From: Bacillus paralicheniformis
GTDB lineage: Bacteria > Bacillota > Bacilli > Bacillales > Bacillaceae
Direction of reading: 5' to 3'
Assembly (NCBI RefSeq): GCF_001042485.2
Contig: NZ_LBMN02000035.1
Location: 248,001 to 312,000 of the forward strand
DNA: 64,000 nt
The notes below the pieces were generated by a model. The model worked only from the letters and a program-made list of their open reading frames with translations, did no database searches and was not told the origin of the DNA. Both the position numbers and the translations under genes were made by a program. Each line of letters starts with the position of its first letter. Within the stretch, counting starts at the first letter, position 1. Below are positions 43,952 through 54,253 of the stretch, one piece after another.

Positions 43952-44791
43952 ATGAGCCATTATGACCAGCAATACAATGCAATCATTCAAAAAATTATTG
44001 AATCAGGGATCTCCGATGAAGAATATCAGGTCCGGACGAAGTGGGATTCAGACGGAACGCCGGCTCATACGCTGAGCATCATGAGCGAAAAAATGCGGTT
44101 TGACAATTCGGAAGTGCCGATTTTGACGACGAAGAAGGTGGCGTGGAAAACGGCCATCAAAGAGCTGCTTTGGATCTGGCAGCTGAAATCCAATGATGTT
44201 CAAGTTTTGAACGATATGGGGGTTCATATTTGGGATCAATGGCGGCTTGAAGACGGCACAATCGGAGCAGCCTACGGCTATCAATTAGCGAAGAAAAACA
44301 GAACGGTTAACGGGCAGAAAGCCGATCAAGTGGATTATTTGCTCCATCAGTTAAAGCATAATCCGTCTTCACGCAGGCATTTGACCATGCTGTGGAATCC
44401 CGATGACTTGGACGGCATGGCCTTGACGCCCTGCGTCTATGAGACGCAATGGTATGTGAAAGAAGGAAAGCTCTCTTTGGAAGTAAGAGCGAGAAGCAAT
44501 GACATGGCGCTTGGCAACCCGTTCAATGTGTTCCAATATAACGTCTTGCAGCGCATGATCGCCCAAGTCCTCGGTTATGAGCTGGGCGAATACATCTTCA
44601 ATATCGGCGACTGTCACATCTATACCCGTCACATCGATAATTTAAACATTCAGATGAAACGCGAGCAATATGAAGCGCCGAAGCTGTGGATCAACCCGGA
44701 CATCAAAAACTTTTATGACTTTACAATCGATGATTTTAAATTAATTGACTATAAGCACGGCGACAAGCTGACATTTGAAGTTGCCGTATAA
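43952..44791 (+). CDS. thyA: thymidylate synthase ThyA
   Basis: Makes dTMP from dUMP with methylene-tetrahydrofolate. At 279 residues, like B. subtilis ThyA, it is the phage phi3T-related type. Visible sites are the active-site segment ALTPCVYETQW (Cys ~165), the Arg-rich phosphate site SSRRHLTMLWNP, RSNDMALGNPFNVFQYN (dUMP contact) and DCHIYTRHIDN. The ATG at 43952 follows GGAAAGAGGAG and gives the known N-terminus. Confidence 0.96.
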   Translation: MSHYDQQYNAIIQKIIESGISDEEYQVRTKWDSDGTPAHTLSIMSEKMRFDNSEVPILTTKKVAWKTAIKELLWIWQLKSNDVQVLNDMGVHIWDQWRLEDGTIGAAYGYQLAKKNRTVNGQKADQVDYLLHQLKHNPSSRRHLTMLWNPDDLDGMALTPCVYETQWYVKEGKLSLEVRARSNDMALGNPFNVFQYNVLQRMIAQVLGYELGEYIFNIGDCHIYTRHIDNLNIQMKREQYEAPKLWINPDIKNFYDFTIDDFKLIDYKHGDKLTFEVAV

Positions 44792-44818
44792 ACAGGCGGA
44801 TTTTCCGCCTGTTTTTTT
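44791..44818 (+). terminator. thyA terminator
   Basis: AACAGGCGGA-TTT-TCCGCCTGTT stem plus seven Ts. Confidence 0.9.
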
Positions 44819-45084
44819 GTTGTGTGAATGAATCATTTTTAAAAAATACAACGATGAAAAAATTTGCATATCCGGCAGCCGCATGTTTCCTTACGGCAGC
44901 CGTGTATACGTTTAGAGCGGACGCAAAAAGTACATGCAGTTTTTCACGGGTATGACCCGAGCATTTAACTTACGTTTATTTACACAATCTAAACGTCTTT
45001 TTCACAAAGAGCCCGAAAAGCAAAAACAATTCTCTCTTAATCTGTTAGTGACACCAGCATATACAAGAGGAGGTTGTTTTTGTC

Positions 45085-45513
45085 ATGATCAAAAAATGGG
45101 CGGTTCATCTGCTGTTTTCCGCATTGGTGCTGCTTGGGCTTTCGGGAGGGGCTGCATATTCTCCTCAGCATGCCGAAGGCGCTGCAAGGTATGATGACGT
45201 ATTGTATTTTCCGGCATCGCGCTATCCTGAAACAGGTGCTCATATAAGCGATGCGATCAAAGCGGGCCATTCAGATGTCTGCACAATTGAAAGATCTGGA
45301 GCGGATAAGCGCCGTCAGGAATCATTAAAGGGGATTCCGACTAAGCCGGGCTTTGACCGTGACGAATGGCCGATGGCCATGTGTGAAGAAGGGGGAAAAG
45401 GAGCGTCGGTCAGATATGTCAGCTCATCGGATAACCGCGGAGCCGGCTCCTGGGTCGGGAACAGGCTGAGCGATTACGCTGACGGGACGAGAATTTTGTT
45501 TATCGTTCGATAA
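45085..45513 (+). CDS. nucB: secreted deoxyribonuclease NucB
   Basis: Extracellular sporulation-associated DNase of 142 residues. The signal peptide ends near AEGA-AR (residue ~33). The mature enzyme carries the NucA/NucB active-site segment [18 protein letters not shown] and [18 protein letters not shown], close to B. subtilis NucB. In B. licheniformis this enzyme is known for dispersing biofilms by degrading extracellular DNA. It has a strong ribosome-binding site (AAGAGGAGG) and its own terminator. Confidence 0.94.
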   Translation: MIKKWAVHLLFSALVLLGLSGGAAYSPQHAEGAARYDDVLYFPASRYPETGAHISDAIKAGHSDVCTIERSGADKRRQESLKGIPTKPGFDRDEWPMAMCEEGGKGASVRYVSSSDNRGAGSWVGNRLSDYADGTRILFIVR

Positions 45514-45529
45514 AAGGGAGACAACGATA

Positions 45530-45555
45530 AATGTTTCCTCAAGGAAACATTTTTG
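45530..45555 (+). terminator. nucB terminator
   Basis: AATGTTTCCTCAAGGAAACATTTTTG hairpin. It lies directly before the TTGACA of the next promoter. Confidence 0.88.
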
Positions 45556-45584
45556 TTGACAGGAAAACTTGTTTGGGGGATAAT
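45556..45584 (+). promoter_or_regulatory. strong sigma-A promoter in the nucB-lexA gap
   Basis: TTGACA (45556-45561), exactly 17 bases, GATAAT (45579-45584), pointing toward lexA's 3' end with no protein gene downstream. Confidence 0.8.
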
Positions 45585-45590
45585 GGTAAT

Positions 45591-45662
45591 GTAAGCATAT
45601 GATCAATCCCTCTGTTTCAGGCTCGCATCCTTCATTTCCGTATGGATGTGAGCCTGTTTTTT
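45591..45662 (+). ncRNA. candidate small RNA, about 70 nt
   Basis: A consensus promoter is followed ~67 bases later by a perfect intrinsic terminator: AGGCTCGCATCC / GGATGTGAGCCT with one G-U pair, then TGTTTTTT. The transcript would be ~72 nt with a single-stranded 5' part that is C/U-rich (ATCAATCCCTCTGTTTC), able to pair with Shine-Dalgarno sequences. A 38-codon frame opens at ATG 45599 but has no ribosome-binding site and runs through the terminator, so translation is unlikely. Start site estimated from the -10. Confidence 0.65.
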
Positions 45663-45669
45663 CGTGCGA

Positions 45670-45694
45670 AAAAAAACCGCCGACCGGCGGTTTT
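45670..45694 (-). terminator. lexA terminator
   Basis: On the minus strand AAAACCGCCGGTCGGCGGTT then eight Ts, 18 bases after the lexA stop. Confidence 0.9.
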
Positions 45695-45711
45695 GCTGAT
45701 GAGTCCGTTTT

Positions 45712-46335
45712 TTAATGAACCGTGCGGAATACGCCAATGACTTTTCCGAGAATCGTCACATTCTGGAGGATGATCGGTTCCATCGTCGGGTTTTCCGGCT
45801 GAAGGCGGATATGGGTTTCTTCCTTGAAAAACCGCTTAACAGTCGCTTCGTCGTCTTCGGTCATCGCAACGACGATATCTCCGTTGTTTGCGGTGTTCTG
45901 CTGTTTGACTATCACATAATCCTGATCAAGAATTCCGGCATCGATCATGCTTTCGCCCATGATCTCCAGCATAAAGACATGCTCATCCGGCGGCGCCAGG
46001 CGGTCTGGAAGCGGAAAGTATTCCTCAATGTTTTCGACTGCGGTAATCGGCGTACCGGCCGTCACCTTTCCGATGACCGGGACATTGACAACCTGGTTTT
46101 TTGGAATGTGAATTTCTTCCTCTGTATCGAGAATTTCGATCGCTCTCGGCTTCGTCGGATCCCTTCTGATCAATCCCTTCGTTTCAAGCCTTGCCAAGTG
46201 GCCGTGTACCGTTGAACTTGACGCCAGGCCGACCGCTTCTCCGATCTCCCTGACGGAAGGCGGATAGCCTTTGCGTTTCACTTCTTCTTTAATGAAACGC
46301 AAAATATCAAGTTGTCTTTTTGATAGCTTCGTCAT
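45712..46335 (-). CDS. lexA: SOS repressor LexA (DinR)
   Basis: Represses DNA-damage genes and self-cleaves when RecA filaments form. The 207 residues comprise a winged helix-turn-helix (residues 1-65, [28 protein letters not shown]), the cleavage region with Ala-Gly in VTAGTPI, the catalytic Ser in [14 protein letters not shown] and the Lys in [10 protein letters not shown]. The ATG at 46335 has GAGGTG at proper distance and gives the known MTKLSKRQ start; the GTG at 46344 is less likely. It is divergent from yneA across three LexA boxes. Confidence 0.97.
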   Translation of the reverse strand: MTKLSKRQLDILRFIKEEVKRKGYPPSVREIGEAVGLASSSTVHGHLARLETKGLIRRDPTKPRAIEILDTEEEIHIPKNQVVNVPVIGKVTAGTPITAVENIEEYFPLPDRLAPPDEHVFMLEIMGESMIDAGILDQDYVIVKQQNTANNGDIVVAMTEDDEATVKRFFKEETHIRLQPENPTMEPIILQNVTILGKVIGVFRTVH

Positions 46336-46393
46336 TTTTTGCACCTCAAAACGTCGATTTTAGCTAGATTATAGCATGTTTTTCCTTTGAGTA

Positions 46394-46474
46394 CAAACAT
46401 AGGTTCGAAAAAAACGATTGACAGAAACATTTGTTCGTATGTATACTGAAATCATAAAACCGAACAAACATTCT
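46394..46474. promoter_or_regulatory. lexA-yneA intergenic SOS region with three LexA boxes
   Basis: Boxes close to CGAAC-N4-GTTCG: CAAACATAGGTTCG (46394-46407), GAAACATTTGTTCG (46424-46437) and CGAACAAACATTCT (46461-46474). The yneA promoter TTGACA (46418-46423) and TATACT (46442-46447) is interleaved with boxes 2 and 3, so LexA controls both genes. Confidence 0.92.
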
Positions 46475-46486
46475 GGGGTGATGGAT

Positions 46487-46798
46487 ATGAAAAGAGAATC
46501 ATTGATTTTTGTCAGTCTGTTTACTGCTGTGATCAGCTGCTGTATTCTGTTTGTGTCTTTTGCCGGTAAAATCGAAGAAAGAAAGCAATATGTTAAAATA
46601 GAAGTGCAGGAAGGCGATACATTGTGGGAGCTGGCCGACCGGATCAAAGGCGGAAAACCCGCTGACAAACAAAAATTCATCGAATGGGTCGCCGATAAAA
46701 ACAATCTGCCGACCTCCGTTATTAAACCGGGCGATGTTTTGGTCCTGCCGGTAGCCAAACAGCACTCCGATCAATATCAGCTTGCAGTTGTAGAATAA
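46487..46798 (+). CDS. yneA: SOS cell-division suppressor YneA
   Basis: SOS-induced inhibitor that delays septation. The 103 residues have one N-terminal membrane anchor (residues ~5-25) and an extracellular LysM domain (VKIEVQEGDTLWELADRIKGG... VIKPGDVLVLPV). The ATG at 46487 sits 6 bases after GGGGTG; the ATG at 46481 touches it. The C-terminal residues QLAVVE fit the known degradation-prone tail. Confidence 0.95.
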   Translation: MKRESLIFVSLFTAVISCCILFVSFAGKIEERKQYVKIEVQEGDTLWELADRIKGGKPADKQKFIEWVADKNNLPTSVIKPGDVLVLPVAKQHSDQYQLAVVE

Positions 46799-47464
<666 letters not shown>

Positions 47465-47529
47465 TCTGTTGTCAAACGAAAGCGGATTTAGTAGTATGAT
47501 GGATATATACCGAATCAAAGGAGTATCTT

Positions 47530-47763
47530 ATGATTTCTAATGAAAAAATAGCCAGAATTAACGAGCTTGCCAAAAAAGCAAAGAGCGGATCTTTAACAGA
47601 CGAAGAAAAAGCAGAACAGCAGAAGCTTCGCCAGGAATATCTTCAAGGCGTCCGCGCGTCTATGAAAAACACGTTGAAAACTGTGACGATTGTTGATCCT
47701 GAAGGTAATGATGTGACGCCTGAAAAGCTCAAACAGGAAAAAAGAAACCGCCGATTGCATTAA
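47530..47763 (+). CDS. ynzC: YnzC, UPF0291/DUF896 protein
   Basis: 77 residues. A helical hairpin ([43 protein letters not shown]) is followed by a disordered tail, the DUF896 hallmark. Last gene of the SOS operon, with a ribosome-binding site AAAGGAG. Confidence 0.94.
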   Translation: MISNEKIARINELAKKAKSGSLTDEEKAEQQKLRQEYLQGVRASMKNTLKTVTIVDPEGNDVTPEKLKQEKRNRRLH

Positions 47764-47766
47764 TTT

Positions 47767-47797
47767 GGGGAATACGCCGATATCGTATTCCCTTTTT
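47767..47797 (+). terminator. terminator after ynzC
   Basis: GGGAATACG / CGTATTCCC stem then five Ts. Confidence 0.88.
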
Positions 47798-47926
47798 GTA
47801 TATACTACAATTTAAAATGAAGGCAAAGATTCGTCATTTTTCACTGCTTTTGAGCTGAAATGGTTGTGAAAACCGATGGGTAGATTTATGATAAGAAAGT
47901 AGAGTCCATACAGGAAGGGGATCATA

Positions 47927-49930
47927 ATGAAAACGATTGAATTAAAATCTGTCGCAACAATACGAACACTCTCCATAGACGCGATTGAAAAAGCTAAATC
48001 CGGTCACCCCGGCATGCCGATGGGGACTGCTCCGATGGCTTATGCGCTTTGGACAAAAATGATGAATGTCAGCCCTGAAAATCCGAATTGGTTTAACAGG
48101 GACCGTTTTGTGCTGTCCGCCGGACACGGATCAATGCTTCTGTACAGCATGCTTCACTTAAGCGGGTATGACGTTTCAATTGAAGACCTCAAGAATTTCC
48201 GCCAATGGGGAAGCAAAACGCCTGGACATCCGGAATTCGGACATACTCCTGGTGTAGATGCGACGACAGGCCCGCTTGGCCAAGGAATCGGAATGGCTGT
48301 CGGAATGGCGCTTGCTGAACGTCACCTTGCGGAAACTTACAACCGTGACGACTATCGCGTCGTTGATCATTATACATACAGCATTTGCGGTGACGGAGAC
48401 TTGATGGAGGGAATTTCATCGGAAGCGGCTTCGCTTGCGGGACATTTGAAACTCGGCCGTCTCATCGTGCTTTATGATTCAAATGATATTTCGCTTGACG
48501 GTGAATTAAACCGCTCATTCTCTGAAAATGTGAAGCAGCGTTTTGAAGCGATGAATTGGGAAGTGCTTTATGTTGAAGACGGCAATAATATTGCCGAGAT
48601 TACGGCGGCCGTCGAGAAAGCGAAACAAAATGAAAAGCAGCCTACATTAATTGAAGTGAAAACAACGATCGGTTTCGGCTCTCCAAACCGCGCGGGAACA
48701 TCCGGCGTTCACGGTGCTCCGCTTGGCTCAGAAGAGGCGAAATTAACGAAGGAAGCGTATGAGTGGACATACGAAGAAGATTTTCATGTCCCTTCTGAAG
48801 TGTACGAACACTTTAACGAAACAGTGAAAGAAGCGGGCAAGAAAAAAGAGGCGGAATGGAACGAGCTGTTCTCCGCATACAAGAAAGCCCACCCGGAACT
48901 TGCCGAAGAGCTTGAACTTGCGATGAAGGGCGAGCTTCCTGAAGGTTGGGATCAGAAAGTACCTGCGTATGAGAAAGGAAGCAGCCTTGCTTCGCGTGCA
49001 TCCTCTGGGGAAGTATTAAACGGAATCGCACAACAAGTGCCGTTCTTCTTTGGCGGATCCGCTGACTTGGCCGACTCCAACAAAACGACAATCAAAAACG
49101 GCGGAGATTTTTCAGCGAGAGATTACGCCGGCAGAAATATTTGGTTCGGTGTACGTGAATTTGCGATGGGAGCAGCTTTGAACGGAATGGCTCTCCACGG
49201 TGGCCTTCGCGTATTCGGCGGAACGTTCTTCGTTTTCTCCGACTATCTGAGACCTGCGATCCGTCTTGCGGCATTAATGGGGCTTCCTGTCACATATGTG
49301 TTTACACATGACAGCATTGCCGTCGGAGAAGACGGACCGACTCATGAGCCGATTGAACAGCTGGCATCACTTCGTGCGCTGCCGAACTTGTCCGTCATCA
49401 GACCTGCAGACGGAAATGAAACAGCAGCAGCCTGGAAACTGGCGCTTCAATCAAAAAATCAGCCGACTGCGCTTGTGTTGACACGTCAAAACTTGCCGAC
49501 AATCGATCAGTCTCCTGAAGCAGCTTATGAAGGCGTTGAAAAAGGTGGATATGTCGTTTCGAAAAGCCAAAACGAAAAACCGCAAGCGATCTTGCTTGCG
49601 AGCGGATCTGAAGTTGGCCTTGCGCTTGACGCACAAAGCGAGCTGAAAAAAGAAGGCATTGACGTATCCGTTGTCAGCGTTCCGTCTTGGGATCGTTTCG
49701 ACAAGCAGCCGGCCGAATATAAAAACGCTGTTCTTCCAACTGATGTGACAAAGCGTCTCGCAATTGAAATGGGATCACCGCTCGGATGGGAGAGATATAC
49801 CGGCACTGACGGGGACATTCTCGGAATCGACCATTTCGGTGCTTCAGCTCCCGGCGAAACGATCATGAAAGAATACGGTTTTACGCCTGCGAATGTAGTT
49901 GACCGGGTGAAAAAACTGTTAAATCGCTAA
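47927..49930 (+). CDS. tkt: transketolase
   Basis: Thiamine diphosphate enzyme of the non-oxidative pentose phosphate pathway, 667 residues. Domains run in the normal order. The ThDP/Mg site is [38 protein letters not shown] (residues ~155-192). The pyrimidine-domain Glu is in [19 protein letters not shown], and the phosphate-binding [19 protein letters not shown] is present. AGGAAGGGG precedes the ATG. Confidence 0.97.
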   Translation: MKTIELKSVATIRTLSIDAIEKAKSGHPGMPMGTAPMAYALWTKMMNVSPENPNWFNRDRFVLSAGHGSMLLYSMLHLSGYDVSIEDLKNFRQWGSKTPGHPEFGHTPGVDATTGPLGQGIGMAVGMALAERHLAETYNRDDYRVVDHYTYSICGDGDLMEGISSEAASLAGHLKLGRLIVLYDSNDISLDGELNRSFSENVKQRFEAMNWEVLYVEDGNNIAEITAAVEKAKQNEKQPTLIEVKTTIGFGSPNRAGTSGVHGAPLGSEEAKLTKEAYEWTYEEDFHVPSEVYEHFNETVKEAGKKKEAEWNELFSAYKKAHPELAEELELAMKGELPEGWDQKVPAYEKGSSLASRASSGEVLNGIAQQVPFFFGGSADLADSNKTTIKNGGDFSARDYAGRNIWFGVREFAMGAALNGMALHGGLRVFGGTFFVFSDYLRPAIRLAALMGLPVTYVFTHDSIAVGEDGPTHEPIEQLASLRALPNLSVIRPADGNETAAAWKLALQSKNQPTALVLTRQNLPTIDQSPEAAYEGVEKGGYVVSKSQNEKPQAILLASGSEVGLALDAQSELKKEGIDVSVVSVPSWDRFDKQPAEYKNAVLPTDVTKRLAIEMGSPLGWERYTGTDGDILGIDHFGASAPGETIMKEYGFTPANVVDRVKKLLNR

Positions 49931-49942
49931 TCGGGCATATGA

Positions 49943-49975
49943 AAGAGAATGATCTGCGGATCATTCTCTTTTTTT
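49943..49975 (+). terminator. tkt terminator
   Basis: AGAGAATGATC-TGCG-GATCATTCTCT stem plus seven Ts. Confidence 0.93.
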
Positions 49976-50084
49976 CATTTCGACAAAATTAGTCGCTTCT
50001 TTTATCATCATCAGACAATTATTTCTAACCCCCTTTTGTATAATAGAAAGCATATATTCTTCGATACAGGGGGATGAGACAGTG

Positions 50085-50522
50085 ATGGAACGCCATTATT
50101 ATACGTATTTGATAGAAGAGGAATTTGCCAGCCATTATTTTGGAAGAGAGTCTGTCATGTTCAAGCTGTTTTACGATTATCATTGGACGAGCCCCGATCA
50201 AAAGTCTCCATTAGCCGCCAAGCAGATCGAGTTCATTACAAAACCGATTCCCGCAGCCCATATACACAAAAGAATGAAAATGAACCTCTGCCGGGAAGAC
50301 TATACACAAGTTGACTATGTATACAGATTGATTGTTCCAAAAGGAAGCGCTTCTTTTATTATCAAAGACCGACATATTGAGATTTTGGCGAAGGGTCCAT
50401 TCGATGCCGAAACGGTATTCTTTGAGGTTTTGCGGAAAGTAAGTCCGTGTTTCCTTGCGATGGATTTTAATATGAAACGTTACGGCTGGCTGAACCCTGT
50501 GAAAGAAAGAAATTTTGTATAA
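50085..50522 (+). CDS. sirA: SirA, sporulation inhibitor of replication (YneE)
   Basis: Binds DnaA domain I and blocks new initiation once sporulation has begun; induced by Spo0A-P in B. subtilis. The 145 residues match along the whole length (ERHYYTYLIEEEFASHYFGRESVMFKLF, C-terminus SPCFLAMDFNMKRYGWLNPV). The ATG at 50085 was chosen over the adjacent GTG. GGGGGATGAG supplies the ribosome-binding site. Confidence 0.95.
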   Translation: MERHYYTYLIEEEFASHYFGRESVMFKLFYDYHWTSPDQKSPLAAKQIEFITKPIPAAHIHKRMKMNLCREDYTQVDYVYRLIVPKGSASFIIKDRHIEILAKGPFDAETVFFEVLRKVSPCFLAMDFNMKRYGWLNPVKERNFV

Positions 50523-50606
50523 AAAAAAGAATTTGGACTGTAAATGTTGTATAATAGCGTTTGGTTTAGTACACTTTATACGAGACAACATGAAGGAGGA
50601 AATTAA

Positions 50607-50825
50607 ATGGATTTATGGGTTGTCATCCTAGTGGGCGTTTTAGCTTTGCTCGCAGGTGTTGCACTCGGATTTTTTATTGCTCGTAAATATATGATGAACT
50701 ATTTGAAAAAAAATCCGCCAATTAATGAACAAATGCTGCGCATGATGATGATGCAGATGGGTATGAAACCATCCCAGAAGAAAATTAATCAAATGATGAA
50801 AGCCATGGAAAATCAAACGAAATAA
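50607..50825 (+). CDS. yneF: YneF, UPF0154 membrane protein
   Basis: 72 residues with an N-terminal membrane helix (residues ~3-25, [23 protein letters not shown]) and a basic, Met-rich cytoplasmic part ([26 protein letters not shown]) diagnostic of UPF0154. AGGAGG is in front. Confidence 0.94.
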   Translation: MDLWVVILVGVLALLAGVALGFFIARKYMMNYLKKNPPINEQMLRMMMMQMGMKPSQKKINQMMKAMENQTK

Positions 50826-50868
50826 TACGAATGCGATTATGACATAGAAGGAACATGGTTATAAAATA

Positions 50869-50890
50869 AAAAACCCGCTTCCGGGTTTTT
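50869..50890. terminator. bidirectional terminator between yneF and ynzD
   Basis: AAAAACCCGCTTCCGGGTTTTT: short GC stem, with A and T runs on both sides. Confidence 0.88.
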
Positions 50891-50905
50891 TATTTTGATC
50901 TATGA

Positions 50906-51067
50906 TTATTGTGTATGTCCGAGAGATAGTTTTTGGTATTCCAAAAGAAGGATATCCAGCTGCTGGCTGTGCTGAATGGTGATATGTGAAGTCATGCCGT
51001 TTGTCATGACGATTTTTAGCAGCTCTTTTCTTTTTTCCTCAATTTCATGAAGCAGATTTTCTTTCAT
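50906..51067 (-). CDS. ynzD: YnzD, Spo0E-like aspartyl-phosphate phosphatase
   Basis: 53 residues. A helical hairpin carries the Spo0E-family motif SQQLDILLLEYQ (residues 34-45), which dephosphorylates Spo0A-P and delays sporulation. Too short for most ORF lists. Convergent with yneF, as in B. subtilis. The start could also be the GTG one codon upstream. Confidence 0.9.
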   Translation of the reverse strand: MKENLLHEIEEKRKELLKIVMTNGMTSHITIQHSQQLDILLLEYQKLSLGHTQ

Positions 51068-51309
51068 CACAGGAATTTATCCTTTCTTCTGTAAAAATCA
51101 TCTTTTTGTTGCCTACTAAATGTTATTATATCCATATATAGGTTCCTTTTCAATTCTGAAGGTGATAAGGGTAAATTGTCAAAATTGATTATATAAAGAA
51201 ATTCGTGAAATCAACATCCTTTTTTGTGATATGTTAGGAAATTGAAATGTAATTGTCATATCAAATGATTTTCTTTCATAGTATTCCAAAAAATAGAAGG
51301 GAGAAAGAG

Positions 51310-52017
51310 ATGGCTGATATCAACTATATTCTCGCTTTCGGTGCAGGGTTTCTATCGTTTATTTCGCCATGCTGCCTGCCGCTGTATCCCGCTTTTTTAT
51401 CATATATTACAGGTGTCAGCATGAGTGAAATCCATTCTGACAGACTTATGTTTCAAAAAAGGAGCCTGATACATACGATCTTTTTCCTGATTGGCTTTTC
51501 GATGATCTTTGTGGCTCTCGGCTACAGCACATCGCTTGTCGGGTCCTTTTTTAAGGATTATCATCAGCTCATCAGGCAGCTTGGCGCGGTATTCATCATC
51601 TTTTTTGGATTTGTCACACTGGGGGTTTTTAAGCCTGAATTTTTAATGAAAGAAAGGCGCCTCCATTTTAAAAACAGGCCCGGCGGCCTGCTCGGTTCTG
51701 TCGGAATCGGAATGGCATTTGCCGCCGGCTGGACGCCCTGCACCGGTCCGATTCTTGCAGCGGTCATCACACTCGCCGGAACGAACCCGATGTCGGCCGT
51801 ACCTTATATGGTGCTTTATGCGCTCGGATTCAGCCTGCCGTTTCTGCTCCTGTCTTTTTTCATGACAAAGATGAAATGGCTTCGGAAGCATCAGCTCATC
51901 ATCATGAAGATCGGCGGAATTGCAATGATTGCAGTCGGAATCCTGCTGTTCTTTGACTGGATGACGAAAATCATTATCGTACTGTCAGGCCTGTTCGGCG
52001 ATTTCAGAGGCTTTTAG
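51310..52017 (+). CDS. ccdA: CcdA, thiol-reductant transmembrane protein
   Basis: DsbD-like membrane protein that carries reducing equivalents outward for cytochrome c maturation and endospore thiol enzymes. The 235 residues form six helices, with the two functional cysteines in [14 protein letters not shown] (residues ~18-31) and [12 protein letters not shown] (residues ~137-148). Its partners ResA/StoA include the yneN-type and broken ResA-like genes of this window. The ATG at 51310 follows AAGGGAGAAAG. Confidence 0.96.
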   Translation: MADINYILAFGAGFLSFISPCCLPLYPAFLSYITGVSMSEIHSDRLMFQKRSLIHTIFFLIGFSMIFVALGYSTSLVGSFFKDYHQLIRQLGAVFIIFFGFVTLGVFKPEFLMKERRLHFKNRPGGLLGSVGIGMAFAAGWTPCTGPILAAVITLAGTNPMSAVPYMVLYALGFSLPFLLLSFFMTKMKWLRKHQLIIMKIGGIAMIAVGILLFFDWMTKIIIVLSGLFGDFRGF

Positions 52018-52100
52018 ATACCTGGCTAAGGACCGCCTTGGTTTTTTGTTATAATAGGACTTATTCACAGCAAAATTGAATAATGATGTTGGAGGGGAGT

Positions 52101-52472
52101 ATGACAAGGGTTTTAATTGTTGATGATGCAAAATTTATGAGAGATAAAATCAGAGAAATACTTGAAACAGAAGACTTGCAAGTCGCGGGTGAAGCCGGGA
52201 ACGGGGAAGAAGCTGTTTTGCTTTATCAAGAGCTGCAGCCGGACTTGGTTATCATGGATATTACAATGCCTGTGAAAAACGGGATTGAAGCTTTAAAGGA
52301 CATGATCCAGCTGAACCCGAAGGTGAAAGTGATCATGTGTACGGCCATGCGGCAAAAGCGAATCGTTGTTGAAGCGATCGAAGCCGGAGCCAAGGACTTT
52401 ATCGTCAAGCCTTTCGAGGAGACGAAAGTCGTCGAAGCGATTCGCCACGTGCTCGGAAATCCTTGCAGCTGA
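52101..52472 (+). CDS. yneI: YneI, CheY-like single-domain response regulator
   Basis: 123 residues. The receiver domain shows the acidic pair (LIVDDAKFMRDK), the phospho-Asp (PDLVIMDITMP, Asp ~55), the Thr (VIMCTAM) and the Lys (DFIVKPF). There is no output domain. It lies between ccdA and ccdC as in B. subtilis. GGAGGGGAG precedes the ATG. Confidence 0.94.
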   Translation: MTRVLIVDDAKFMRDKIREILETEDLQVAGEAGNGEEAVLLYQELQPDLVIMDITMPVKNGIEALKDMIQLNPKVKVIMCTAMRQKRIVVEAIEAGAKDFIVKPFEETKVVEAIRHVLGNPCS

Positions 52473-52554
52473 AAAACCTGAACATGGTTTTTTTCTTCGT
52501 TTTGGAGTATAGTAACAAGTAGAGAAATTAGCTTTAGAAAAAGGGATGATATGT

Positions 52555-53040
52555 ATGATGATCGTCGTTTCATCTATACTTGCCGTCGTGATGGCCGTCA
52601 TTGTCATGGCTGTCAGAATCAAGTCATCTGAAAAACCGGCTACGGCCAAAAAAATTATACTGCCTCCGATTTTTATGAGCACCGGTGCTCTCATGTTTTT
52701 ATTTCCGATGTTCCACGTGACCGGTGCCGAATTTTTGGAAGCTCTCACAGTGGGCATGATCTTTTCTATTTTCTTAATTAAAACCTCAAAATTTGAAATC
52801 CGCGATGATAAAATCTATATTAAACGCTCCAAATCGTTTGTGTTTATTTTAATTGCGCTGCTCGTCATCCGGATCGCGATGAAGAGCATATTAAGCACAA
52901 CGATCGATTACGGCGCACTGAGCGGAATGTTTTGGATTCTGGCTTTCGGGATGATCGTTCCTTGGCGGATTGCCATGTTTTTATCGTTCAGAAAGCTTTC
53001 AAGCCAGATTGAAGCGTCAAATCACATACAGGTCAATTAA
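52555..53040 (+). CDS. ccdC: CcdC (YneJ) membrane protein
   Basis: 161 residues with about four to five hydrophobic helices (first at residues ~2-19). It is encoded with ccdA in a cluster linked to cytochrome c biogenesis, though CcdC is dispensable in B. subtilis. The ATG at 52555 has AAGGG 9 bases upstream. Confidence 0.91.
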   Translation: MMIVVSSILAVVMAVIVMAVRIKSSEKPATAKKIILPPIFMSTGALMFLFPMFHVTGAEFLEALTVGMIFSIFLIKTSKFEIRDDKIYIKRSKSFVFILIALLVIRIAMKSILSTTIDYGALSGMFWILAFGMIVPWRIAMFLSFRKLSSQIEASNHIQVN

Positions 53041-53041
53041 A

Positions 53042-53075
53042 ACAAAACCTTTCCTTCTTTCAGGAAAGGTTTTGT
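53042..53075. terminator. bidirectional terminator between ccdC and yneK
   Basis: AAAACCTTTCCT / AGGAAAGGTTTT stem with A and T runs. Confidence 0.9.
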
Positions 53076-53504
53076 TTATTTAAAAAGCTCTTGATAGGAA
53101 GAGTGATCAATGTTCTTTTCTTTTAAACGCTTTACGAGGAACTTATGGTCTTTTTTCGGTGTGGCCATAATATAGCCTCTGACGATTAAATCCCGGTCGA
53201 TTGCACCTGCTTTTTCCTTTAATGCGAGTTCTCCGATCTTTCCGGCGATTTTCGCTTTTGCTACATCGCGAAACAGTTCGGGTACGGGAGAAACTAATTC
53301 TTCAAGCAGTTCTTTTTCTTCTTCATTCCACAAATGCCTTGTCTGTTCAATATAATAATCCTGCCAGTCCAGCTCAGATTTCCCATCTTCTTTAGGCAGC
53401 CTTTTTAAAAATTTGCGAAACATGAAAAAACCGCCGATTGACAAGAGGACGATCATGATGACGATCCAAGCGAGCATCAGCCATAAAAACCATCCTTCCA
53501 GCAT
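53076..53504 (-). CDS. yneK: YneK, single-span membrane protein
   Basis: 142 residues with an N-terminal membrane helix (residues ~5-28, WFLWLMLAWIVIMIVLLSIGGFFMF). A cytoplasmic helical domain follows, ending in a small SHOCT-like region (GAIDRDLIVRGYIMATPKKD). Position between ccdC and cotM matches B. subtilis yneK. Function unknown. Confidence 0.87.
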   Translation of the reverse strand: MLEGWFLWLMLAWIVIMIVLLSIGGFFMFRKFLKRLPKEDGKSELDWQDYYIEQTRHLWNEEEKELLEELVSPVPELFRDVAKAKIAGKIGELALKEKAGAIDRDLIVRGYIMATPKKDHKFLVKRLKEKNIDHSSYQELFK

Positions 53505-53710
53505 CTCTCATCACTCCTTTGTCTATAACCTATTTTACATGAAGGCGTTTTAGAAGAACATAGAAAAAATAATATAAAATGGGACACCGGCCTGATCAAA
53601 AGAGGTGCTAGAACATAATCTATTGTATAGCAATTCCCTAATCGGCCATAGAGAATTGCTAGCGGATATTTGACGAACGAACGGAAAAAAAACCCGGATG
53701 GCAAAGTGTT

Positions 53711-54118
53711 TTACGCGCTGTCCGGGTTCTGCTTGTTGTGCATGTATGATATAAAAGGAATATGAAATGAAAGCGAAACTTCATCTTGGCTTGCTTCCTT
53801 ATTGATTTTAACTGCAAGAATGCTGTTCTCGCATTCCGCTTCGATCTGTTTGTCATTCAAAAAGAAAGGAAGCATCAGCGATTTTTCGTAATGCTGTTCA
53901 TCGGTTTTAACCGCAAGCTTGAAATCGTAGCCGGAAAACGTCATGTCAAGGTGCCGGGCATTCAAGCGGCTTAAATCTGCTTCGATTATATATTCAGTGC
54001 TCGTTTCATAAAGGTCGATCGGAAAAGTCTCATCATAGAGGAGAAAAGGGTCGTCAACAAACTGTTTCATCCATTCTTTATCAAAATCTGCGGAATCGAA
54101 ACGTTTTGTATTTGTCAT
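53711..54118 (-). CDS. cotM: outer spore coat protein CotM
   Basis: Small-heat-shock-like (alpha-crystallin domain) coat protein, 135 residues. Family sequence is seen at DPFLLYDETFPIDLYETSTEYIIEADLSRL and ECENSILAVKINKEASQDEVSLSFHIPF. It assembles into the outer coat late in sporulation under sigma-K/GerE in B. subtilis. GGAGGAATGATC precedes the ATG. Confidence 0.93.
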   Translation of the reverse strand: MTNTKRFDSADFDKEWMKQFVDDPFLLYDETFPIDLYETSTEYIIEADLSRLNARHLDMTFSGYDFKLAVKTDEQHYEKSLMLPFFLNDKQIEAECENSILAVKINKEASQDEVSLSFHIPFISYMHNKQNPDSA

Positions 54119-54221
54119 TTGATCATTCCTCCATACCTAGCCTTACCGTTAGATTATGCACAGCTGTGAATTCATGTGAAGGAGGCGATTCGAAGGGGGT
54201 TGCATCGCCAGAGAGGTAAGT

Positions 54222-54249
54222 AAAAAACCGCGCCGTGAAAGACGCGGAA
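54222..54249 (-). terminator. sspP terminator
   Basis: Minus strand CCGCGTC / GGCGCGG stem-loop then six Ts. Confidence 0.85.
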
Positions 54250-54253
54250 AATG

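Noticed and set aside
45599..45715. 38-codon frame inside and beyond the candidate sRNA
   Set aside because: No ribosome-binding site and it reads through the terminator.
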